Translations under genes and position numbers: made by a program
Assembly (NCBI RefSeq): GCF_934630535.1
Contig: NZ_CAKTVU010000001.1
Location: 248,001 to 312,000, forward strand
DNA length: 64,000 nucleotides
DNA from: an uncultured Senegalimassilia sp.
GTDB lineage: Bacteria > Actinomycetota > Coriobacteriia > Coriobacteriales > Eggerthellaceae
Direction: 5' to 3'
Notes under the pieces: model-generated
Seen by the model: only the letters and a program-made list of their open reading frames with translations
Told to the model about the DNA's origin: nothing
Databases searched by the model: none
Part shown: one piece after another, positions 40,621 to 48,514 of the stretch
Layout of the letters: each line of letters opens with the position of its first letter
Numbering within the stretch: position 1 is the stretch's first letter

Positions 40621-41597
40621 GCGGCCGCGTAGCCGAACTCCTCCAAGTTGGCAAGCGCTGCCTCGCGCTGGCCTTCGGGGACGTCGATGCTCTCGAGGTA
40701 CACCCTGCGGAAACGCGGGTTGTCGATGTAGAGCTCCTGCTTGAAGGGGTTGCGCTTCTTGCCGAAGATCGTGTAGGCCTGGTAGATGAACACGCCCGCG
40801 TTGAAGATGAGCGCGATGACCGAGATGGTCATGTGAGCTGCAGGGTTGTTGGTGGAATGGACCACGAACGCCGGATGCAGGAAGAACCAGGGGATGGTCA
40901 TGGTGACGATCATGTTCACGGCAAGCGTGCGGACGCGGTGCTGCGCGTAGGCGCCGCGCTTGATGAAGAACGCCGGGATGGTGCAGGCGGCAAGAAGCAC
41001 CAGGCCACAGTACATGGAGCGGTCGGAGACGCTGTTGTAGGTGTAGGCGAAGTTCCACAGGTCGTAGCCGATGATCCAGAACCACAGCTGATCGGGCCAG
41101 ACGTAGTCCTTCTTCTTGCCGCGGCTGACGATGATGCCGAAGAAGCCGCAGATGCAGATGGCGTTCAAGATGCCGGCGATGCCGTTCATGACGTTCCACG
41201 GGCCGCCGACCACCATGTAGCCGTCGACGATGCCGTTGATGCCCGTGAGCTGGAAGTCGCGGATGCACGCCTCAAGGATGTTGATGGCGAAGATGATGGG
41301 CGGTATGCACACGACGTACTTCTTCTGGAAGGCGGGGAAGTAGACGATCAACCAGCCCAAGATGGCTCCGGCCAAGCATGAGTAGGTTTTCACCCACTGG
41401 AACCACGTGCCGGCACCTGTGCCTTCGACCGCGGTATGGGGCCAGACGAAGACGGTCAGCGCGATCGGCAGTGCGATGAATATGACGGCGCCGACCCATT
41501 TGTTCAAGCGCGACAGCTCGTTCATGCCGATCAGGAATGCCAGGTACAGCAACACGCTCACGCATGCCGTCGCCGATAGCGGTTCATAGAAAAACAT
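40575..41597 (-). CDS. Multi-pass membrane protein, DUF5692-like
   Basis: A 340-residue protein with about ten hydrophobic segments over residues 8-290 and a cytoplasmic tail. Notable stretches are TGTWFQWVKTYSCL-like loops, FAINILEACIRDFQ and WFWIIGYDLWNFAYTYNSV. The family is, to my recollection, DUF5692, found in gut Actinobacteria; its function is not established. GGAGGAGGG lies before ATG 41597. It sits between the TetR gene and the triple-RidA gene and may be a transporter or a sensor. Confidence 0.65.
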   Translation of the reverse strand: MFFYEPLSATACVSVLLYLAFLIGMNELSRLNKWVGAVIFIALPIALTVFVWPHTAVEGTGAGTWFQWVKTYSCLAGAILGWLIVYFPAFQKKYVVCIPPIIFAINILEACIRDFQLTGINGIVDGYMVVGGPWNVMNGIAGILNAICICGFFGIIVSRGKKKDYVWPDQLWFWIIGYDLWNFAYTYNSVSDRSMYCGLVLLAACTIPAFFIKRGAYAQHRVRTLAVNMIVTMTIPWFFLHPAFVVHSTNNPAAHMTISVIALIFNAGVFIYQAYTIFGKKRNPFKQELYIDNPRFRRVYLESIDVPEGQREAALANLEEFGYAAAWDEKGRVKTMVERP

Positions 41598-42085
41598 AGC
41601 GGATCCCTCCTCCTTGTATGCCTGCGGGCCGTTTTGGTGCCGTCGGGCAAACTCGCGACGGCGTTCCCTCGGCTCGACCCACTCCCTTCGGCGAGAGTGT
41701 AGCAAGGGCTTTTTCCGTTGGTTTGACGGTTCGCCCTTGATTCGTCAGGGATGGGCTTCGGCGGCAAGCGGTTGTTTTTCGCCGGGAAACGAGATTGACG
41801 GATCGGTAACGGTTGAAAAATATTTTGCCGAAAAGGGCGTCGATCGTTATGCGGAATGAAGAGGGTTTCGCTGGAAAATACGCGCCGAAACATAAGGATT
41901 ATCGAATCAGGCAATCATTTTTCCTTACGGATTGCTGGAGTTTGTCCCATAGAAGCCGGCCGCATATTTGTCGAAAATCCATTGACAATGACAATCGTCG
42001 TCAAGTTTAATGCGCTCTGACGCAAGTCGTGGGAAAACGTATTTGCGCAACCTCATTGAAGGCTGTCAACAGAAAGGGTATTGCC
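41598..42085. other. 488-bp AT-rich intergenic region
   Basis: Divergent spacer between the DUF5692-like gene and the triple-RidA gene, noticeably richer in A and T than its surroundings from about 41780 on. Apart from the promoter listed next, nothing coding is seen. Confidence 0.6.
41982..42011 (+). promoter_or_regulatory. Sigma70-type promoter of the triple-RidA gene with overlapping inverted repeat
   Basis: A consensus TTGACA -35 (41982-41987), 18 bp, then TTTAAT (42006-42011). An inverted repeat TTGAC ... GTCAA (41982-42004) covers the -35 and spacer and could be an operator. Confidence 0.6.
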
Positions 42086-43351
42086 ATGGCGGATAACGTG
42101 GTAGTGGCAAGGAACACCGAGAACGCACCGAAGTGCCCGATGTGCTCTCAGACCGTCGCTTTCTCCCATTACAACAACCTCTCGGCCCAGCTGCCTGTCG
42201 ATCCTAAGACCGGCGCAATCGTCGAGGGCGGTGTCAAGGAGCAGGCAGAGCAGTGCTTCCGCAACATCGCAGCCATCGTTGCGAGCATCGATCATGACCT
42301 GAACGACGTCGTTCGCGTCACCATCTTCGTCAAGGACATCATGGACATCGACGTTGTGGAGAGGGCCTACAAGTCCTTCTTCACCACCTACGTGCCCGCC
42401 CGCACCATCGTTGCCGTCAACGATCTGCCCATGGGCGCCCTGGTCCAGGTTGAGGCTCTGCTCACCAACGGCGAAGGCACCATCCCGAACGAGCCCCAGG
42501 CCGGCGACCTGGTCAAGTACGCCAACAACACCCACAACGCCCCGTTCGACGCGATGTCCACGCAGTCTGTGGCGTTCTCCCACTACAACAACATCACCGC
42601 TCAGCTGCCGATCGACCCGGTTTCCAACCAGATCGTCATGGGCGGCGTGCAGGAGCAGACCGCTCAGTGCCTGAAGAACATCAAGGCCGTCCTGACCGCC
42701 ATGGATGTTCCGTTCGACGACATCGTCAAGGTCACCGTCTTCCTGAAGGATCTCGGCGACGTTGAGGCCATGAACGAGATCTACAAGCGCTTCTTCCCGG
42801 ATTCGGGCATCGCCCGCGCCGTCAACTACCTGCCGGCCCGCACCGTGGTCGAGGTCGCCGACTTGCCGCAGCACGCGCTCGTGCAGATCGAGGCCGTGTG
42901 CTCCCACGGCGACGGCACCCCGCCGCAGGCCGTCGAGGCCCGTCATGGCCTGATCATCGAGGCCAACAACATCGCCAACGCTCCGAAGGACGAGCTGTCC
43001 TCCCAGACCGTGGCGTTCTCCCACTACAACAACATCTCCGCCCAGCTCGGCGTTGACCCGGCAACGGGCGCGCTGGTCGCCGGCGGCGTGAAGGCCGAGA
43101 CCGAGCAGGCTCTCAAGAACATCAAGGCCATCATCGAGAGCGTTGACCATGTCCTGGAGGACTGCGTCAAGGTGAACATCTTCGTGAAGGACATGAACGA
43201 CATGGACGCCGTCAACGAGGTGTACGCTCAGTTCTTCCCCGAGGGAATCCCCGCTCGTCGCGTGGTCGGCGTTGCGAACCTGCCCATGGGCGCCGCCATC
43301 CAGATCGACGCCATCTTCGGCAACTTCGAGGGCACCCCGCCGATCGCCTAG
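42086..43351 (+). CDS. Triple-domain RidA (YjgF/YER057c/UK114) protein
   Basis: A 421-residue protein of three tandem RidA domains (about 1-135, 136-290, 291-421) in one chain. Each repeats TVAFSHYNNxxAQL near its start and ends with a PAR motif (VPARTIV, LPARTVV, IPARRVV), whose Arg matches the carboxylate-binding residue of enamine/imine deaminases. RidA clears reactive 2-aminoacrylate from PLP enzymes and is normally a homotrimer of single domains, so this chain could fold as an intramolecular trimer. AAAGGG seven bases before the ATG, a strong promoter and a strong terminator suggest high expression. Confidence 0.9.
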   Translation: MADNVVVARNTENAPKCPMCSQTVAFSHYNNLSAQLPVDPKTGAIVEGGVKEQAEQCFRNIAAIVASIDHDLNDVVRVTIFVKDIMDIDVVERAYKSFFTTYVPARTIVAVNDLPMGALVQVEALLTNGEGTIPNEPQAGDLVKYANNTHNAPFDAMSTQSVAFSHYNNITAQLPIDPVSNQIVMGGVQEQTAQCLKNIKAVLTAMDVPFDDIVKVTVFLKDLGDVEAMNEIYKRFFPDSGIARAVNYLPARTVVEVADLPQHALVQIEAVCSHGDGTPPQAVEARHGLIIEANNIANAPKDELSSQTVAFSHYNNISAQLGVDPATGALVAGGVKAETEQALKNIKAIIESVDHVLEDCVKVNIFVKDMNDMDAVNEVYAQFFPEGIPARRVVGVANLPMGAAIQIDAIFGNFEGTPPIA

Positions 43352-43669
43352 CGCATCATCCGCGGATCCTTGTCGATCATCGGGCAACCGATGGTTTTGG
43401 AAAGGGAACGGGTTTTCACCCGTTCCCTTTTTGCGCTTGGGGAAGGTTTGGGTGACTTGAAGCTCCGTATCGCTTGCTGCTCGGGCCTTTTGGCTTGAGA
43501 TTCGCCACATGGTCTTGCTTTATGGGGAAAAACGTGGGCATTATGACTTTTCACGATGTAAGGGCGCGGGGAAGCCGCGTCTTAATTGGTGGTACGGGGA
43601 AACCAAGGAATGGATGCGGGGCGCCTGTTGCATGCGGGCGTCTTGACGCATCGGGAAAGGACGGCATTC
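43352..43669. other. 318-bp spacer holding only the terminator
   Basis: Between the triple-RidA and DegV genes. Apart from the terminator at 43401 and the DegV ribosome binding site (AAAGGA) nothing definite is seen. Confidence 0.5.
43401..43433 (+). terminator. Rho-independent terminator after the triple-RidA gene
   Basis: A stem AAAGGGAACGGGT / ACCCGTTCCCTTT with a short loop and T run. Confidence 0.92.
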
Positions 43670-44506
43670 ATGAAATGGAACGTGGTCACGGATTCAAGCT
43701 GCGACCTTATTCCGTCAGACTATCGATCCGATGCGATCGAGCTATCCAGCGTGCCGTTCGAGATCAGCGTCGGCGTTCGCGGGTATACCGATGACGAGCA
43801 GCTTGATATCGAGGAGATGCTGCGCGATATGGAGCAGGAGAAAACCGCCAGCTACACCTCGTGCCCCGCTCCGGGCGCGTGGCTTGAGCAGTTCGAGAAG
43901 GCCGATCGCACCATCGCCATTACCATCTCGTCGCAGCTGTCCGGCAGCATGAACAGCGCGCTTACCGCCCGCGATCTGGCGCTTGAGGCGGATCCGGATA
44001 AGAAAATTGCCGTGCTGGATTCCCGTTCTACTGGGCCTGAACTGGTCCTTTGCGTACGCGAGATTGAAAGGCTCGCCCGCGAGGGCATCGGCTTCGACGA
44101 AGCGGTGGACCGAGCGAACGCGTTTCTGGATAAGACCAAGGTGATTTTCGCGCTTTCGTCTTTCGAAAACCTGATCAAAAACGGCCGTATGCACAAGATG
44201 GCGGGCTTCCTTGCCAAGGCGCTTGGCATGTGGGGCATCGGCAGCGCCAGCGATGAGGGTCGAATCGTCGTCGAGGGCAAAACGCGCGGTCCGAAACGTA
44301 CCGTTCGCGCGCTGATCGAGTGCATGAGGGAGCGCGGGTTTTCCGGCGGCAACGTTGCCATCAGCCATTGCGACAACCATGCTGTTGCCCATGCGCTTAA
44401 GGATGGCATTTTGAACGCATGGGCGGACTCCCAAATCGAGATCCTTCCGACCAGGGGCCTTTGCAGCTACTATGCTGAACGTGGCGGTTTAATCGTCGGC
44501 TTTTAG
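43670..44506 (+). CDS. DegV family protein
   Basis: A 278-residue DegV-fold protein, which binds fatty acids and in staphylococci and relatives (FakB) hands them to a kinase. Visible: N-terminal VVTDSSCDLI, TSCPAPGAWLEQFE with the Ser/Pro ligand loop, ITISSQLSGSMNSA and a C-terminal ISHCDNHA. AAAGGA eight bases upstream supports ATG 43670. No FakA-like kinase is adjacent. Probably monocistronic, between two terminators. Confidence 0.88.
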   Translation: MKWNVVTDSSCDLIPSDYRSDAIELSSVPFEISVGVRGYTDDEQLDIEEMLRDMEQEKTASYTSCPAPGAWLEQFEKADRTIAITISSQLSGSMNSALTARDLALEADPDKKIAVLDSRSTGPELVLCVREIERLAREGIGFDEAVDRANAFLDKTKVIFALSSFENLIKNGRMHKMAGFLAKALGMWGIGSASDEGRIVVEGKTRGPKRTVRALIECMRERGFSGGNVAISHCDNHAVAHALKDGILNAWADSQIEILPTRGLCSYYAERGGLIVGF

Positions 44507-44581
44507 CTGGTATATCGTCGCGTCGCGCGTTGTTGATTACAGAGATACGGTTTCGTTAGCAACAGCGTTTTCGAAATGGTT

Positions 44582-44621
44582 GAGCCGCGCTCCAAAAGAT
44601 TGTTTGAGCGCGGCTCGTTTT
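44582..44621. terminator. Terminator after the DegV gene
   Basis: An 11-bp stem GAGCCGCGCTC / GAGCGCGGCTC with a 13-base loop, then GTTTTGCTT. Confidence 0.85.
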
Positions 44622-44728
44622 GCTTGACGGGACGTCATAGACGCAAATCCTACTCCTGCGTGATGCATCGCGTCCAGGGCAGAGTAAATGACAGGGGTCG
44701 CATAGGGCAGGGACCCTGCTCTTTTAGG

Positions 44729-45313
44729 TTACAGGTCGTCGGGGCAGTCTAGCTCCGCTTCGATTTTCGCGCGCCGCTGCTTTGCCTCGAAGAACGCCAA
44801 GCACAGTGCGCCGAATACGGCAACGAAGATGGTGACGCCGAACACTACGCCCGTTGCCAGGTTCGCTCCCCAATAGATGTTTTCGATTGGCACGATCTGC
44901 GCCTCGGCGATGCAGCGCATAGCAGCGATGGCAAGTGCGCTTGCGATGCCGGTGATGCCCGAGATGAGCAGGAAGTAGCCCGTGGGGATGTGCTCGGTTT
45001 GCCCGAAGCGGTTGGTATCGACATACCCCTTCCGAGTTTGCATCACTGCGCAGATGACCATCACGATGAAAAGCCATGCGTACATGACGGCGTCAACGGG
45101 ATTCGCGAAGAGGCGAAACGCTTCGTCGGCGCCATCGTGCACCCATGCTACCTGCTGAGCCATGATTTGATACACAAGCAACGTGAGCATGCCGAACGAT
45201 AGCAGCATGAACCCAAGCTTGTAGATTTTCGCGTTCTCGGCCTCGAGGCGCTCGTCCTTCTGACCTGCGTATTCGCGCCATTTCTGGGCAAGTTTCATAT
45301 TTTGCAGCTTCAT
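44729..45313 (-). CDS. Membrane protein of unknown function linked to an XRE regulator
   Basis: A 194-residue protein with four or five transmembrane helices (about 35-55, 75-95, 115-140, 150-175), a charged N-terminus and an acidic tail. It resembles the small membrane proteins (DUF6773-type, from memory) that occur beside YozG-like XRE regulators. AGGAGGG precedes ATG 45313. It lies 67 bp downstream of the XRE gene on the same strand, so the two probably form one operon. The function is unknown. Confidence 0.7.
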   Translation of the reverse strand: MKLQNMKLAQKWREYAGQKDERLEAENAKIYKLGFMLLSFGMLTLLVYQIMAQQVAWVHDGADEAFRLFANPVDAVMYAWLFIVMVICAVMQTRKGYVDTNRFGQTEHIPTGYFLLISGITGIASALAIAAMRCIAEAQIVPIENIYWGANLATGVVFGVTIFVAVFGALCLAFFEAKQRRAKIEAELDCPDDL

Positions 45314-45380
45314 GATTCCCTCCTAAAAGGATATGTTCGAGTTTGGGTTAACGTGCTGGGTTGCAGATGGCGAAACTGGG

Positions 45381-45590
45381 TTAGCGATCTTCGTCCCAGA
45401 AAAGATCGTTTAGGGTGACATGAAGGGTTTTGCAAATGGCGACGCATAAATTGAGCGTGGGGTTATAACCGCCCGCCTCGATAAGGCCGATGGTTTGGCG
45501 TGTGACGCCGACGGCTTCGGCTAAATCGGATTGCGAAAGGCCGGCCGCTGCGCGCGCTGCCTTCATGCGTAGGTTTTTCTGGCCTGGCAT
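45381..45590 (-). CDS. YozG-like XRE-family regulator
   Basis: A 69-residue single-domain helix-turn-helix protein: RAAAGLSQSDLAEAVGVTRQTIGLIEAGGYNPTL with the LNDLFW ending typical of short YozG-type repressors. ATG 45590 has a GGAAG upstream. Its promoter (see 45638) carries direct repeats that would suit autoregulation. Confidence 0.9.
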   Translation of the reverse strand: MPGQKNLRMKAARAAAGLSQSDLAEAVGVTRQTIGLIEAGGYNPTLNLCVAICKTLHVTLNDLFWDEDR

Positions 45591-45637
45591 GGGCTTCCTT
45601 TCGATATATGGACAAATATCCGTTGCAACATGCCAGA

Positions 45638-45679
45638 AATATATTGCATCCAAATCACAATGTCAACTATATATTGCAT
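45638..45679 (-). promoter_or_regulatory. Consensus promoter with direct repeats for the XRE operon
   Basis: On the minus strand TTGACA (45661-45666) and TATATT (45638-45643) are separated by exactly 17 bp. The sequence TATATTGCAT occurs twice on the plus strand (45640-45649 and 45670-45679), 30 bp apart, overlapping the -10 and lying just upstream of the -35. Confidence 0.75.
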
Positions 45680-45873
45680 TATGAAATGTAAATGCGGCAT
45701 ATTCGCTATCGGTACAAGAAGTGTTGCAAACGATTTCTCGCAAAAAAGGCGCCTTGCAAAGAGTAGCGCGTTTCGGACAGTCGATATGTCGCTGTGAGTT
45801 TATTCTTGCTCTAGGGTGGAGGTTGTGGTGCTTGGTCAATCTGCTTGGTGGCCAATCTGGGTGATTGAATTAG

Positions 45874-46260
45874 CTACAGCCTCACGCCTACCGGCGCTGG
45901 ATGATTTTCGAGGAATTTCTCGACCGTCGTCTTCTTCTCGTTGCCGTGAAGGCTTTCGTAGGCCAGTGGCGATAAAGCCTTGAACAAGGAAAGCATGTCC
46001 GCGTCGAAGAGCTAGTGCTCGTCACCCTGGAAGCGCTCGGTGAGAGCCCGGTCGTACGCATTGCGCAGCGCGAGCTCGAAGTGCGCGATGTCTCCCATGA
46101 GAACGCGCCCCAGCATGAGGTTCCATTCGTGCAGCTCGAGCGCGCGATCGATGTTGCCGTCGCAAAGATCGAGGTAAGAAGAGAGCCTTGACGACGAAAG
46201 CCAGCGCTCCGTCCACTCGTGCTGTGCTTCAGTTTTGGGGCGCCCGCATGCGTTTGCCAT
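45874..46260 (-). pseudogene. Remnant of an Abi-family (abortive infection) protein
   Basis: The first 82 residues (46012-46260) resemble the N-terminus of Abi_2-type proteins: WLSSSRLSSYLDLCDGNIDRALELHEWNL and IAHFELALRNAYDRAL. A TAG at 46012-46014 ends the frame, but the same frame runs on for 45 codons (45877-46011) with protein-like sequence before the next stop. Full-length relatives are two to three times longer, so the middle and end are lost. ATG 46260 still has GGAG upstream. Probably a decayed phage-defence gene. Confidence 0.55.
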
Positions 46261-46287
46261 AAGGTTTCTCCTGTAGATACAAATTTA

Positions 46288-46322
46288 GGCCCGGTGACTT
46301 GAATCAGCGGTCATCCCGGGCC
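46288..46322 (-). terminator. Terminator after the GyrI-like gene
   Basis: An imperfect stem GGCCCGG-TGAC / GTCA-TCCCGGGCC; on the minus strand TAAATTTG follows. Confidence 0.6.
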
Positions 46323-46440
46323 CATCATCAATCATTATATTCGCCGTTGCCGGTGCTGACAAATGTCCCACAATCGAATCAGCTATGGGCTCTGTCGATT
46401 GAATAGGCGCGCTTGGAGCGCATTGCGGCGCTTCGCTTCG

Positions 46441-47076
46441 CTAGATCGGCTTGATGGGATGGCGGATCACGGTCTTGAGCTTCTCCGGCGAGCACTTGCG
46501 CGGGTCGGAGAGGTAGATCTCGTGATGAAGGCGAGTGCCAGTGAAGTCGGGCGCATAGCCTTGCTCGGCTGCGCATGCGTGCATGGCGTCTATGGTCGCC
46601 GGCTCGCCGTCGTAGGGCCCGGTGTGCATGCATTGAACGCATAGGCCCTCGTCGACCTTCAGCATCTCGACCGCTGAGAAGTCAAGCTTCTTTTTGGCGG
46701 CAGCCTCCGAGACGGCCCAGTCGAAATCGTCGCGAGTGACGAAATCGGGCAGGCGGATGCAGGAGATGAAGTTGAAATCGCCCTTCCGCGCATAGCCGAT
46801 CTGACCGCCTGCAGGGTCCTGCCACCAGAACCCCTCGAGCGGCGGCACGACGAAATCGAAATATCCTTCGATTTCGTGCGGGCCCTTCTTCGACATCTTG
46901 ATGGCGTAGGCCACGCCGTAGAGCAGCGGCATGGCGCCCTGGTACTCGCCGCTTTCGATATTGGGGTCGCCCTTGCCGCGCACGGCAATGTAGCTCATGG
47001 GCGGAATGGTCAGGATGCTCGGTTTGCACGACGGCTTGTAGAGATCCTTGAATTCCTTCTTGAAATCGTATGCCAT
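46441..47076 (-). CDS. GyrI-like small-molecule-binding domain protein
   Basis: A 211-residue stand-alone GyrI-like (SHS2-fold) protein: PMSYIAVRGKGDPN near residue 27, YEGxFDFVVPPLEGFW-like centre, and the C-terminal CVQCMHTGPYDGEPATI and DPRKCSPEKLKTVIRHPI. Such proteins bind hydrophobic cations or act as small hydrolases for toxic compounds. No DNA-binding domain is fused. GGAAGG eight bases before ATG 47076 supports the start. Confidence 0.85.
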   Translation of the reverse strand: MAYDFKKEFKDLYKPSCKPSILTIPPMSYIAVRGKGDPNIESGEYQGAMPLLYGVAYAIKMSKKGPHEIEGYFDFVVPPLEGFWWQDPAGGQIGYARKGDFNFISCIRLPDFVTRDDFDWAVSEAAAKKKLDFSAVEMLKVDEGLCVQCMHTGPYDGEPATIDAMHACAAEQGYAPDFTGTRLHHEIYLSDPRKCSPEKLKTVIRHPIKPI

Positions 47077-47198
47077 TGCAGCCGCCTTCCCGAAATTTGG
47101 GCTTCTTGCCGATACCGGTCCAAACATAGCGATAGGCGCGGCTTCGGAAGAAACCGCGCCTATCGGCAGCCATTATATCACAGAACCGAACGGGTGTT

Positions 47199-48179
47199 CT
47201 ATTCCCACTCCACCGTGCCGACGGGCTTGGGGGTGAGGTCGTAGCACACGCGGCAGATGCGGGGGACCTCAGCGGTGATGCGGGCAGTGATGCGCTTGAG
47301 CAGCGCCCAGTCAAGCTCGGGGACCTCGGCGGTCATGACGTCGACCGTGTTGATGCAGCGGATGATGCAAGGCCAGTCGTAGGCGCGCTTGCCCTCGCGC
47401 ACGCCGGTTGCGCGGAAGTCGGGCACCACGGCGAAGTACTGCCAGATGGTCAGGCCGGCGTTGTCGATCTCCTCGCGCACGATGGCGTCGGCCTCGCGCA
47501 GCGCCTCCAGGCGGTCGCGGGTGATGGCGCCCAAGCAGCGAACGCCCAGGCCAGGGCCGGGGAAGGGCTGGCGCTCGACCATGTTCTCGGGCAGGCCGAG
47601 CTCGCGGCCGACCACGCGCACCTCGTCCTTGTACAGCAGCTTGACGGGCTCGCACAGCTCGAACTGCAGGTCATCGGGCAGGCCGCCCACGTTGTGGTGC
47701 GCCTTCACGCCGTCCTGGGACTCCAGGATGTCGGGGTAGATGGTGCCCTGTGCCAGGAAGCTGACCTCGTTGCCGACCTTGCGGGCCTCCTCCTCGAACA
47801 CGCGGATGAACTCGGCGCCGATGATCTTGCGCTTGGCCTCGGGCTCCTCGACGTCGACGAGCTTGCCCAGGAAGCGGTCGGTTGCGTCCACGTAGACCAG
47901 GTTCGCGTCCAGCTGGTTCTTGAACACGTCGATGACCTGCTCGCTTTCGCCCTTGCGCATAAGGCCGTGGTTGACATGCACGCAGATGAGCTGCTTGCCG
48001 ATGGCGCGGATGAGCAGCGCTGCCACGACGGAGCTGTCGACGCCGCCCGAAAGGGCCAGCAGGACCTTCTTGTCGCCGATCTGCTCGCGGATGGCAGCAA
48101 CCTGTTCGTCGATGAACGCCTGGGCGAGTTCGGGGGTGGTGATGCGCACCATGTCGTCGGGACGCTTGTTCGGATCCAT
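47199..48179 (-). CDS. guaA: GMP synthase ATP-pyrophosphatase subunit (split type)
   Basis: A 326-residue protein equal to the C-terminal two domains of GMP synthase. The PP-loop LLALSGGVDSSVVAALL is near residue 40, and the dimerisation domain ends TPKPVGTVEWE. It aminates XMP to GMP with ammonia. The N-terminal glutamine amidotransferase domain of the usual bacterial enzyme (about 520 residues) is absent, and no such gene lies upstream: only 335 bp of spacer, then a divergent gene. It therefore needs a separate subunit, as in archaea. AAAGGAG six bases before ATG 48179 confirms that nothing was missed. Confidence 0.88.
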   Translation of the reverse strand: MDPNKRPDDMVRITTPELAQAFIDEQVAAIREQIGDKKVLLALSGGVDSSVVAALLIRAIGKQLICVHVNHGLMRKGESEQVIDVFKNQLDANLVYVDATDRFLGKLVDVEEPEAKRKIIGAEFIRVFEEEARKVGNEVSFLAQGTIYPDILESQDGVKAHHNVGGLPDDLQFELCEPVKLLYKDEVRVVGRELGLPENMVERQPFPGPGLGVRCLGAITRDRLEALREADAIVREEIDNAGLTIWQYFAVVPDFRATGVREGKRAYDWPCIIRCINTVDVMTAEVPELDWALLKRITARITAEVPRICRVCYDLTPKPVGTVEWE

Positions 48180-48514
48180 GCAGAGCTCCTTTAGTTCGCG
48201 GGTATGCGCTGCTGTACGCAACGCATGAGTCATAACTCCATATTATATGCGGTTAGGTCCAGGTTTTCCTTTGTCGAGACCTGCTTTTTGCCCTCGAGCA
48301 GCGGATTTACCCTATTCGGCGGCAGGCGGGCCGTGCTCGTGTGTCGTTAGGGGGCGACATTCGATTCCCTCTCGATGGCATGGGTCGCGCGTTTTGCGCG
48401 GTTACAGGGAACGCTCCTGCAGCGTTGGCGCAGGAGCGGCCGCGTTGCCGGTGCGTGCCGGCAGGGTTTTCTCCTGGTAGGATACGGGTACGGTATCAAC
48501 GAAGAGGGGGTTCC
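48180..48514. other. 335-bp divergent spacer between guaA and the reductase
   Basis: Holds a TATAAT on the minus strand (48242-48247) as likely -10 of guaA, and an 8-bp inverted repeat GCTCCTGC/GCAGGAGC (48413-48437) without a T run. No gene. Confidence 0.5.

Noticed and set aside
42140..43060. Repeated DNA at about 425-bp spacing
   Set aside because: It is explained by the three RidA domains of one coding region, not by a separate repeat element.
44707..44719. GCAGGGACCCTGC followed by TCTTTT as a terminator
   Set aside because: The stem is only six base pairs and lies between convergent genes that already have a stronger terminator at 44582.
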